Source: Blasia pusilla (taxonomy: Eukaryota > Marchantiophyta > Marchantiopsida > Blasiales). Taken from it: a stretch of 64,000 nucleotides of DNA. A program made the position numbers and the translations under genes. The DNA lies in NCBI GenBank assembly GCA_050084515.1, contig CM114274.1:30318001-30382000 (forward strand). The letters are read 5' to 3'. Positions 47,832 to 57,395 of the stretch are shown here, piece after piece (within the stretch, counting starts at the first letter, position 1; each line of letters opens with the position of its first letter). The notes beneath the pieces are model-generated. The model searched no databases, had not been told where the DNA came from, and saw nothing but the letters and a program-made list of their open reading frames with translations.

Positions 47832-48139
47832 GAGATGGCGACCTTAGCAGCATTTAGCAATGCCATCACTTGGCCTAGTGATTTGACTGAGGGACATGTC
47901 CATGCAGAGGATACTCCCCTTCTTGACATTTGTATGGAGATGAGTGTTATGGTAGCCGCATCATTCCGTGGAGGAGAGGTGCCGCTCTGGGGCTTGACTG
48001 AGGAGCTTCAACGATTGGCAGATGAGCACATGCAAACCGCGTGGAGCGAGGCGTTTGCACCGGAGCATGACGGGTCTGAGGAACCTGAGGGAACAGGGAG
48101 TGCTACAATGACACCCTTGGATACCACACCCATTGTGTG

Positions 48140-48639
48140 GTGTACCTCAGAGGAGGGTATTCGAGTGTTAGATCTCTTTGGAGGGATTAGCACCAGGTTA
48201 GCTGTTGTTTTGCAGGCATGAGTGCGAGTACAACAATACCTGTATGTGGAGAGTGATGATGTCGCAAGGCGCATCTCACTACGACATGTGGCGCAGTTAC
48301 GCCTACGTTTTCCCGACTTATTGTCTGCGTCCGCGGTACAAGGATACTAGAGTTCCCTACCAAGGGATATTTCGTTGTTGGGGGCGCAGGACTTAGAGCG
48401 GGTAGGGACCATTGATTTGGTCATTTCTGGTTGGCCATGTGAGGCCAATCGAGTGCTAGAGGAGGCAACGGGTTGGGTGATACTCGGTCCAGGTTGTTTT
48501 GGGAGATGTTGAGGGTCTTACAACAGTTGCAGGAGCACCAGTCTCGTTCTCCAACCTATATTTTGGAGAATGTGCCGATCTTAAGAGACTCCAGGTCAGG
48601 GGTGGTGATGAGTGCTCATCAAGTGCGTGCGTGGATCGG
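48140..48639 (+). pseudogene. Methyltransferase N-terminal half, copy C
   Basis: Motif I reads DLFGGISTRLA (48172 onward), closer to the usual DLFGGIG form than copy B. GWPC near 48430 keeps the Cys of the catalytic PC motif, but a one-base loss directly after it shifts the frame. ENVP is present near 48566 in another frame. A TGA at about 48219 also interrupts it. The half is cut at 48639 by a solo LTR. Confidence 0.82.
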
Positions 48640-49913
48640 TGTCGTATAGTAAAATCAACCAGTGTGTAAACTCCTTCGTCATTAAGTGTTAGATAGAGTT
48701 TCATTAGTATTAAGTAAATTGGCTTAGAAAAAGGAGATTCTTATGTTTAAACCTCTTTATGGTGCCTCTTTTATGCGGGCCCAACTTTAGGAAAAGGAGG
48801 TAATAAATAAAAGATGACTTTATAAAAGTAAAGTAATTGCTTTAATGAAAAGCAAAAGTAGTCTTGGTTGGTGGCTAGGTTAGTTGGGGTAATTTGGAAA
48901 ATATCATGTGGGTAAAAGAGGATATTTTGGAAGAGATAAGAGGAAATCTACTTGTGTCAAAATGTGATTGGCTAAGCCTTGAAAGGAAGTCATGTGGCAC
49001 AAGATAAGATAAGCTCTATTTCGTACTCTTGTGGATCCCTTGTGAGTATATAAAGAGGAGGGACCTTCAAGGGTTCAGCACCTTCTATTCCACATCTTGA
49101 GTCTCTCGCATGGCTTTGGGATTGCTTGTTCTTCCAATGAGAGTGGATCACCCCTCTTGGGAGAGTAACTTGACCATAGTCTAATCTTCGAGAGATTTCT
49201 AGAGTGTGGTGTGTGTGTGTGTGTGTGTGTGTGTGTGGAGATGAGAGGTTTGTCACCTTAGAGGAGTTTAGTCATACTGAAATAGCGGATGTTTTGGCTT
49301 GTTACTTTCCCAATGAGAGTGGATTACCCCTCTTGGGAGAATAACTCCGCCAAAACCCATTCTTGAGGAGAGTAGAGAATGTGTGGCAAGCATGGATAGG
49401 GGCGGAGCACGAGTTGTGCCCGACTTTCCTTTCCTCAATCCATACCATGTCAAGGTACTCTTTGTAGATAGGCACTGGTTCACTCGGTATTTAGTTTATC
49501 ACTTTGGGGAGGCGTTCATGAACCGGGTCATGAAATCTCCAACTCCGGTAATCCTTCCTATCGTCACATATGGAAGGACATGGGATTGTACTTTGTATGT
49601 CCTTATATAGTGATTCATGGATGTCAATAGGCCTGCTCAAGTAGGGTTTAACACTAGTTGTGCTATCTTCCTCGTGTACAAGCGTAAAATAGTCTATAGG
49701 GATTTTATAGTTAGGAATTTCGGGGTCCGATGTTACGAAGAAGTGATCGCCTCGGCACTTCCATTTGTGATACCTGTCGTGAGAGAATGGAGAGTGAACA
49801 TCATAATTTTGTATTGAAAAAGGAGAACTTGTCAGAGAGTTCACCTTGCATCGACCGTATCTACCGCAGCTAGAAGGCCCGCCCTTGCTCGAAGAAAGGC
49901 TCTCGACACGACA
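48640..49913 (+). mobile_element. Solo LTR 3 (1274 bp, plus orientation)
   Basis: Starts TGTCGTATAG, ends CTCGACACGACA. Flanks TCGG (48636-48639) and TTGG (49914-49917) are a 4-bp target duplication with one C-to-T change; copy B has GATCGGCCC uninterrupted. A (TG)n tract at about 49208-49236 is longer than in the other copies. TATA box at 49047-49054. Confidence 0.88.
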
Positions 49914-50512
49914 TTGGCCCAGTATTGTTCTTGGATGTGGCAAGTGTAGGTTCTAGAGTCCATCGCCCGCGTCTATGGTGGACCAACTTGGTGCCCCATG
50001 CGGTGTTATGGAGAGCGTATGCGAGAGTGGAGCGCCCCTCATATTTTTTAGTGGATTCCATTCTGGATCCAAGTCGTCGATCACAGGCAGTGAGGCACAA
50101 TGATCGACCACCGTTGACTGTGGTCAACAAGGTAGGCAGGCCGCGGGCAACATTTTCCATGTTTGTAAGTTTTCCCGCTTCGTATGCATACAAGGAGGCC
50201 GGTCCTCGCTTAGTTTGGGATGACCAGGTTCAAAGGTTGGTGGAGCCCAACGCCAACGAGAGAGAGGGGGCGATAAGATTTCCTCCAAGAGTGACGGTAG
50301 TCCCGTCAGTATCAGAGGCATCACGACGCCATATCTTGGGTCAAGCGATGGACCTGAACTGCTGGACATGGATCTTCAGCTTGGGAGTGGCTAAGCAACG
50401 TCGGATGAGATCGCGACAGATCACAACGGGTGCGTTGGTGAGCCCCATGCCAAGCGAGACGGTGGAGGCAGTGGCTGGGGGCGAGACCCGAGGAGATCGA
50501 CACACCAGGGGG
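49914..50512 (+). pseudogene. Methyltransferase C-terminal half, copy C
   Basis: An open frame (49925-50620) continues the domain: VHRPRLWWTNLVP (motif VIII region), LVDSILDPSRR, DRPPLTVVN, MFVSFPAS, then NEREGAIRFPP (motif IX) and HILGQAMDLN (motif X), in a single frame. The frame crosses the deletion junction near 50513 into integrase sequence, giving an artificial fusion. Confidence 0.83.
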
Positions 50513-51740
50513 ACGGTTCCGTTGGGAGGGGACACATGTTTTGAGGGTTTGGGAGGATGGCAGAGTACGCGTAGTGCCGCATCCTTTGCAGAGAGCACGA
50601 ATAGTGCAGCATGCCCATGAGGAGTTGGGTCACTTTGGGGTGAAGCGGAGGTACAACTTGCTCTAGATTCATTATTGGTGGCGAGGCATGCAGACTGACG
50701 TTCAACAATTGGTTGCCAAGTGCATGGTGTGTGATCGGGTTCAAGCATTGTTCAATGCTCCGACTCCATAGTTGCATTCATTACTGATCATGGGCTTAGG
50801 GTATAGATGGAGTTTGGATTTTGCATGACCTTTGCCTTTGACGGAGCGTCACAGTCGTTATGTGTTGGTGATGGTCGAGCACTTCTCGAAGTGGATCGAG
50901 TTGGTTGCATTTCCTGACAAAGCGAGTGAAGGAGTAGCTAATTCCTTCCTTGACAGAGTGTTGAGTCATTATGGCGCACCCGCTGAGGTGTTGACAGACC
51001 ACGGTACCGAGTTTCACGGTGAGTTCCAGGCCTTGTGTGATTAGGCGCTGATCGACCATCGCACGACTTCGCGAGATCATCCTGAGACGGATGGATTAGC
51101 GGAGAGAGTTGTGCAGACGGTAAAGAGGGGTTTAGCAAGTATGGCTTGCAGAGAGGTCACCTAGGAGATTGGGACCTCCAATTGCGCTAGTTGGCGATGG
51201 GATACAGATTCAGCAGGTAGGCATCCTTAGTGTCTTTTTCATCGTACTTGCTACTTTATGGCCGAGAGCCAGATTTACCTGCGGCCATTCGTCGAGATGT
51301 TGGTGAGGTGCTAGACCTTGATGACCCAGATGTATGGATGCGAGCATGTTCTCAGAGGGCTGAGTTGTTTCGGAGAGTGATGCCCATGGCGTTCGAGAAC
51401 TTGGCGATTACACATCATCGGGATACGTTGAGGTATGCGACTATTCAGGGTGGTGGTTATCGACCAGCTATTTGGGGTGGTGGTTATCGACCACCTATTT
51501 GGAGGTTTTATCAAGGAGATTATGTCTACTTGCATCAGACGGCACCGACGACGTTGGATGTGATTGCAAGGCACATTATCCTGAGAGTGCGTGACGTTTT
51601 GCCATTCGGTGTTATCTTACTGGAGGGACGCGATGGTATGGTATGGAAGGACCATGTGCATAATTGTGCACAATATCACCCTCCTAACATTGATGGTACA
51701 GTAGATCCGAGCTTAGCAGTAGTTTCTGTAGGCTTGCGTT
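50513..51740 (+). pseudogene. Integrase, copy C
   Basis: Begins at the deletion junction with RRFRWEGTHVLRVWEDG-like coding. HHCC module HEELGHFG ... CMVCDR, core SLDFA, LTDHGTEFHGEF, HPETDGLAE. A long frame 51230-51856 carries LLYGREPDLPA, a 27-bp-type duplication giving GGGYRPAIW then GGGYRPPIW, and the SH3-like tail HIILRVRDVLPFG. Stops at about 50665, 50769 and 51042 break the core. Confidence 0.82.
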
Positions 51741-51880
51741 GTGTGTTGTGTGGTTTTGCCCGTGGTGCGGCCACGATGCTAGTTTGTGATGGATGTTCGA
51801 GAGGTTGGCATATGGCATGTCTGACGCCACCTCTCACTAGGGTTCCTTGGGGATGATGGATGTGTCCCAGATGCATATAG
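51740..51880 (+). pseudogene. PHD finger, copy C (all zinc ligands present)
   Basis: LRCVLCGFARGAATMLVC, DGCSRGWHMACLTPPL and, after a TGA at 51854-51856, WMCPRC followed by a stop. All eight C4HC3 ligands can be counted, including the Cys lost in copy B. The stop falls between the sixth and seventh ligands. Confidence 0.85.
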
Positions 51881-52057
51881 AGGAGATACTAGGTAGGTTT
51901 CGATTCTGAATTTTTCTCTGACATGGATGATAGAAAGGCGATTAAGGATGGGGCCACATGAGCACCCGGCCTTCTTGCTCTTAGCGTCCGAGAGATGTAT
52001 GTCATGGTAGGTAGGGATAGATGGCTATCTGGAGTTAGAGGGACCTAACCACCAACT

Positions 52058-52861
52058 AGGGGGGCGATTGGAGATATTTTAGTGCTTCTTGTCTCGTCTT
52101 TTGGATGCCATGAGTTAGCATGGGATCGTGCGTGTTTGTGTGTGTGTTCGGTGATAGCGATGTATGTTGTGTAGCGATATGTATGTGGATGACAACTGTC
52201 ACGTCTTTTAGGATAGATCGGTGAGATCTAGTAGAGCGCCTTCATGAATAGTGTAGGACAGGCTCAATAGGTCGAGGATGACCTACTGAGGCCCCGGGAA
52301 ACCTGAGAGAGCAGGTTTCCCCTCTCTCAGGTTTCCCCTTCGTTTCGGCTCATTTGGAGCCATATTGAGGAACTTACTATTTTAGATAAGTACCATTTTG
52401 AGTATATGATCGAATTTCTATTTTTGGTAAGTGGCCCTTCACCTCCTACATCAGGTCTAGAACCAAGGAGGTGACTTGGGAGCATAGGTTACCATGGAGA
52501 GAGCTTGGGAGAGGGGAGGGGTATACCTCAAGGAGAGAGAGCTTGAGAGCTCATTCTTTCTTTGTTGAACCTCTTGGCATGAGGCGGCGGAGCTATGGTC
52601 CCTTGCCTTGTGAGTGTAACCCAAACCTCTCATTATGAGAGTGGGTTTGGTTTGACATGAGAGAGAGTGCACACCTTTGAGAGCTATATATGGTGTGAGA
52701 TGGTGTAGAGAGAGATTGGATCTTACTTTATTGGAGATATTTTAGTACTTCTTGTCTTGTTGTTTGGATGCCATGAGTTAGCATGGGATCGTGTGTGTTT
52801 ATTTGTGTGTGTGTTCGGTGACAGCGATGTATGTTGTGTAGCGATGTGTATGCGCACGACA
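52058..52861 (+). repeat. PPT and composite 3' LTR region, copy C
   Basis: AGGGGGGCGA (52058-52067), TTGGAGATATT block (52068-52196), TGTCACG block (52197-52730), second TTGGAGATATT block (52731-52861) ending GCACGACA. Same order as copy B; TGTC...GACA would be a consistent LTR end pair for 52197-52861. Confidence 0.72.
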
Positions 52862-53330
52862 CCCAAGATTACAGTAGGATCAGATTGGGTAAACCAAAGT
52901 TCAGCCAATAGTCCTCTAAGCCATATGGCTTCTATTGTGGCATTTTTCAATCCACGGTATTCTGCCTCTGTGGAAGATAGAGAAATTGAGGCTTGCTTCT
53001 TTGATGAGAAGCTCACAGCCGCACTTCCAAAGGAGAGGAAATATCCAGGAGTTGATTTGCGAGTTGTTGGACGACGTGCATAATCAGCATCTGAGAATCC
53101 CAAGATTATCGAAGCTTGTTGGATGCCTCTATCGTAGGCAAGCCCAAATGTGTTTGTACCCTTAAGATACCTTGCCACCCACTTTGTTGCAATATGGGCC
53201 AATCAAACATGACTGCAAGAGATATGATCACTCGAATTGTGGTCATTTTTGCAAGTGATGCATATGTCTCATCATAATCAATGCCTTGGCGTTGTCGATA
53301 TTCTTTTGCTACTAGCCTTGCCTTGTATCA
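52862..53330 (-). pseudogene. Copia RNase H and truncated reverse transcriptase
   Basis: RNase H: WVARYLKGTNTFGLAYDRG, GFSDADYARRPTTRKSTPGY, SLSSTEAEYRGL, a normal copia domain. It is joined directly to RT start coding (YKARLVAKEYRQRQGIDYDETYASLAKMTTI) with no YVDD region between, so most of RT has been deleted. The domain is cut at 52862 by copy C. Confidence 0.85.
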
Positions 53331-54865
53331 GGACAACAATTCATCAGCGGTATCCTTACACTCATAAACCCACTTTGTAGGTATAGCAGTCCTCGCTGAT
53401 GGAAGATGGACCAGGTCCCATGTTCGATTGGCAACTATGGCATTGTATTCCTCGGTCATTGCATGTTGCCAATGTGGATTAGTGCATGCCTCTTGGAATG
53501 ATTGAGGCTCAATAGGAGCTTGCTGAAATGGTGTATGACTTAAAAAGAAAGCCATGAGTAAAATATAATCCTCTCATAAGTTGGAAGGAAGTTGGCATAG
53601 TCGACTTGACCTTCGTGGAGGTGGTACTGCAAGTGTGGGCTCCATATCGTCCAATACTTGACCTCTTTCACCAAGTGTTGGTGGTGGATCAACATGAGTT
53701 GTGGGCCCTGAGGATGGTGTATCCTTGTCAGATTCATTTTCTGACTCCTCGTTCTTGGAGGTTTGAGGCCACTCTCGGTCGTTTGATTGATGCTCTTCGG
53801 AGTGGGGAGTGTCTTCATCAAATATGAGGTCATGGCTCATAAACACCTTGTGGTGCTCCAAGGAGAAGAGGTTGTAAGCTTTCTCTCTAGTGCCATAGCC
53901 AATAAATATGCATCTCACACTTTTATCATCAAGTTTTCTCCTCAATTCTTTTGGTATATGTGCATAAGCTCCACACCCAAAGATGATAGGTGTGAGATAT
54001 TTGTTTTGGTGCCAGTCAAGACTTCTTCAGGCATTTTCTCCTCCAAAGCCCTTGTTGGGCACTTGTTGAGGATGTAGATGGCCTTGTTTATGGCCTCTTC
54101 CTAGAGATAGTTGGGGAGATTTCGCCCCTTCAACATGCACTTTGCCATCTCAACTACCATTCGATTCCTCCTCTCAACAATACCATTTTGTTGTGGGGTT
54201 TAGGTCGTAGTAAGTTGATGACGGATGCCATGATCGCAACAAAAGATCTCAAATGCTTTCCCCATGAATTCACCTCCCCTATCCGTTTGTATCATCTTCA
54301 CCTTTGAGGGCGGCTCGCCAAGGTGTAGATGCAAGGATCCCATTGCTATAGTAGATTGAGTTCTCATCAATGTAAGAAATTTCTTGAGTATACCCTCTGC
54401 ATCAGATTTGTGTTGTAGGAAATAAACGCACATAAATCTTGAATGGTCATCAACTAATAGCATGTAGTACCTTGCCCGTGATAGTGAAGCCGTTTGAATT
54501 GGTCCTCCAAGGTCGATGTGGACTAGGTGGAGGGGAGTTGGAGCCCTTGAGAGGGTATGTTTGTCAAACTTTTGCCTTGATTTCTTGCCTCGTAAGCAAG
54601 TGTCGCAAGTGGATATTTCTCCACTTAATTTAGGTAACCCTCCAACCATATTGTCTTTGCATAACAACTTGAGGCCCTTCGTGTTAAAGTGCCCAAGTCT
54701 TTCATGCCAAACTTGTAGTTGGTTTGAAGATCTTGCAAATAGTTGAGGGCTCGGCTTGCTAAGAACTTGATATAGTCGTCCATACCTTACTCCTTGGGCA
54801 GCGACAAAATTGTGGGCCTCTCGTAAGAAATCCAAGGGATGCCATTTCTTACGAGAGGCCCACAA
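53330..54865 (-). pseudogene. Copia integrase and RT start
   Basis: GAG-pre-integrase HERLGHFNTKGL ... CDTCLRGK; core with LVHIDLGGP (D), MIQTDRGGEF (D) and, past a stop, PQQNGIVERRNR (E). Then RRKLDDKSVRCIFIGYG and the RT opening WQHAMTEEYNAIVANRTWDL. Four frames are involved; stops near 54200 and 53570 and frameshifts inactivate it. Confidence 0.86.
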
Positions 54866-56246
54866 TTCTCTCTTTCAGTGATCCGGCCGATGGAGATAAG
54901 GTTGTGTGTTAAAGCTACAATATGCCACACATCCTTGATTGTATATTCTTCACCCAAGGGTAATGTCACTTGCACGTCTTCTTCCCCAATAGCTGAATGA
55001 ATGGAGCCATCTCCCATTGATACTTCAGGTCCATTCATCAAAGGTTTGTAAGATGTGAACCAACCTTTATTTTTGATCATGTGGTTGCTAGCGCCGCTAT
55101 CAATGAACCACTTGTCTACTTGGTTTGTGGTAACCAATGCTGAGATAAGTCCTTGTGCATCATCTTCACTTTCTAGTGTGAGTGCTCGATTGGTTCTCGC
55201 ATTCTTTGCAAGGAAGCTTTGTTGCTTCTCTTGTGGTCTCATTGATCGATTGTGGCGATCATTCATGTTCCAACATTGATTGGAGTTATGGCCAATCTTA
55301 CCACATATTGGGCACTCCTTCTTGTTGATACTGCTATAGGTCTTACCATTGAACTTCTTCTCAGTGGTAAAGAAGGTTTGGGCCTTTGGTCCAGATGTGT
55401 TGCACTCTTGTGATCACTTTTCTTGATATTGACGTTGGAATATTCCCTTCTTCTGGCTGAATAGAGCGCTAGGTCCCGACTCTTGTCCTTCTTGGGCAGC
55501 AAGGTCGTTGCGTCTCCTCTCTTCGTCAAGTAGGAGTGTGCATATTTCAGGAAAAGTAGGCGTCTTCTCTCTCACGGCCAGAGAGTTTATGAAGGCTCCG
55601 TAGGAGTCTTGGATCACACTATTCATCATAGTGGCCGCCATGGTTTCATCATCAATTAAGACCTTGACTTCTGCCAAATTGTCTCTTAACTCTTTCATAA
55701 TGCTGAGGTGAGAATGCATGGTCGAGGTCGAGCTCATCTTCATTGAGTAAATTTGCCTCTGCAATGCCAATTTTCTGGTCATGCTTGTGCTAGCATGAAC
55801 GGCTTCAAGTATAGTCCAAGCTTCCTTGGAGTCTTTGCATGTTTGAAATGAGGGATTTGAGAATCTCTCGTTGATATCATCAGAATTCCGAGAGCCTTTC
55901 GATCTCTCTTATCGAAGTCTTTTGTGGCTTGAGCATCCATATGGGAGGTCTTCTCTTCGCTGCCATCAACTATATCATAAAGATCAGATGCCATCAGAAT
56001 GGCCTTCATCTTGTATCGCCAAGTGCCGTAATTGCTCTCATCGAGCTTGTGGCTCTCACTCAATATGTTGTCGGTAAGGCTCGTCATCTTTGATCTTGAT
56101 AGGTGCTCGCTTCGATCTTGCTGGTCCTCCTTGCTTGCATATGATCGACTTTTGATTGCTAGTCTTCTTCCTATTCTCTCAACTTGATGTCTGTCCTGCA
56201 AAAAAGAAAAACAAGGTATGCACTTCTCTAAATTTGTCCCTGGCAT
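54787..56246 (-). pseudogene. Copia gag, zinc knuckle and protease
   Basis: Gag: SHKLDESNYGTWRYKMK and KLALQRQIYSMKM, MNSVIQDSYGAFINSL (frames 56246-55779 and 55782-55414). Knuckle CPICGKIGHNSNQC (CX2CX4HX4C) near 55280-55320. Protease WFIDSGASNHM with intact DSGA, then VWHIVALTHNLISIGRI. Frames overlap by small shifts. Confidence 0.86.
54809..54866. repeat. Perfect 23-bp inverted repeat
   Basis: Arms 54809-54831 and 54844-54866 (starting ATTGTGGGCCTCTCG and ATTTCTTACGAGAGG) are exact reverse complements around a 12-bp loop. It lies at the protease/integrase junction of the copia element and interrupts its reading frame. Confidence 0.85.
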
Positions 56247-56521
56247 TGTGGAAGGGGTATAGAGTTCTAGAGTTCCCTATTTTTCTGTTTGTGACTCCTG
56301 ATTGTCACTTTGAGTTTGGTCCACGTCCCTGTAGAAAGGGTACAGTTCTATCCTGCCCTATTCTCTCTATATGTGAGTACCACTCTCACTCGGAGTAGGA
56401 AATAGCTCTCGTAATTACTCAGGTCCAGTTTCAGCTTGTGAGAAATTGCTAGAGATCTCACGCGTAATATATGCTTTAGTTTCAGTTTGTAAGAAATTGT
56501 TAGAAATCTCACATGAAACCT

Positions 56522-56533
56522 GCTCTGATACCA
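56522..56533 (-). other. Copia primer binding site (initiator Met tRNA)
   Basis: Minus strand TGGTATCAGAGC directly follows the 5' LTR end (...AACTTCA). Confidence 0.88.
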
Positions 56534-56728
56534 TGAAGTTTATTTCAGCAATTCTGCTGAGCGGAAAATTTTGGTCACTGCCATTGATTATGTTAAGTAT
56601 TTTATACATGAGTCAAGTGCTCGTTGCATGCTGTTTATGTTGCAGCCTAACTCGCCTCTGCAGCGTTTACGTTGAAGCCTCCTTGTTTACGGTGCAGAGC
56701 GGCTTGTTGTCGTTTACACATTCCAACA
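56534..56728 (-). repeat. 5' LTR of the copia element
   Basis: 195 bp, TGTTGGAATGTG to AACTTCA on the minus strand, TG...CA ends, matched by 46644-46896. Confidence 0.87.
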
Positions 56729-56790
56729 TCGCTTGTGGCTCACAAGTTCATTTATGGCCGATCTTCGACCTCAACGCTAGATCCCCTATC

Positions 56791-56851
56791 CAGGGCTCGG
56801 ATAGTATTTTTTAGTAGATCAGTTTTTTACCGGGACTATTTGAAACATTTA
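56791..56851. repeat. hAT left terminal inverted repeat
   Basis: CAGGGCTCGGATAGTATT at the outer end; the inner part contains AGTAGATCAGTTTTTTAC and GGGACTATTTGAAACATTTA. Matches 60285-60345 inverted with a few mismatches. Confidence 0.85.
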
Positions 56852-57058
56852 GGTTTTCTGAAATATGCCTCAGCCCACCCCCTAAGACTTTTTACCTTAT
56901 CAGGTTTTTGCCCAAGATTTTTTCCCTTCTCAGGCTATTTCCTGCATGTAATTTGAATCACCAGTTTTTTTATGGGCTTGGAATTGGCATGCCAGTTTTT
57001 TTTTGTGTCGATTTTCTACCTTTCAGTTTAGTTCGTTATTATGAAAGTCCCCGGTAGC

Positions 57059-57241
57059 CTTCTCAGCTCACCTCCTCATTTTTTTACCTCTGGCTGGAGT
57101 TGAACCAGAATTCCCCTACCTGGTTGGGGGCCAGAGGTGCTAAGAACCCTTCTTAGCCTTCTCAACTCACCTCCTCATTACCTCGGGCCGGAGTTGAACA
57201 GAATTCCCCTACCAGGTTGGGGGCCAGAGGTGCTAAGAATC
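57059..57241. repeat. Tandem duplication in hAT 3' region
   Basis: Two adjacent units of about 90 bp share CTCACCTCCTCATT, GGAGTTGAAC and GGTTGGGGGCCAGAGG. Non-coding. Confidence 0.75.
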
Positions 57242-57395
57242 CTTCCTACAAGGAGTATTCATAAAATGAACTTTCTTTGTAGGAGGGTTTGACTCTGAGT
57301 AAAATAAATAACTAGTAAAAGCATTTGCAAAATGAAATGAAGTCATAGAGAAACTAGGATGAAAGGTCGGGTTAAGCTCACCTTCCTCAATGACT

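Larger units (their letters stand above)
46964..52861 (+). mobile_element. Copy C of the methyltransferase/PHD element, nested in copia
   Basis: 5'-truncated: LTR and gag are missing and similarity to copy B begins around the protease linker. Order: linker, protease, methyltransferase (split by a solo LTR), integrase, PHD, PPT, composite 3' end. At about 50513 the sequence jumps from the end of the methyltransferase region straight to the integrase zinc module, so about 1.9 kb with RT and RNase H is deleted relative to copy B. The 3' end (GCACGACA at 52861) abuts copia RNase H. The left limit is approximate. Confidence 0.83.
46644..56728 (-). mobile_element. Ty1/copia retrotransposon carrying nested copy C
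   Basis: On the minus strand: 5' LTR (56728-56534), Met-tRNA PBS, gag, zinc knuckle, protease, integrase, truncated RT, RNase H, then the inserted copy C (about 52861-46964), the remaining 3' tail, PPT and 3' LTR (46896-46644). Integrase before RT identifies copia. No matching 5-bp target duplication is seen (CATCT left, TCGCT right). Confidence 0.87.
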
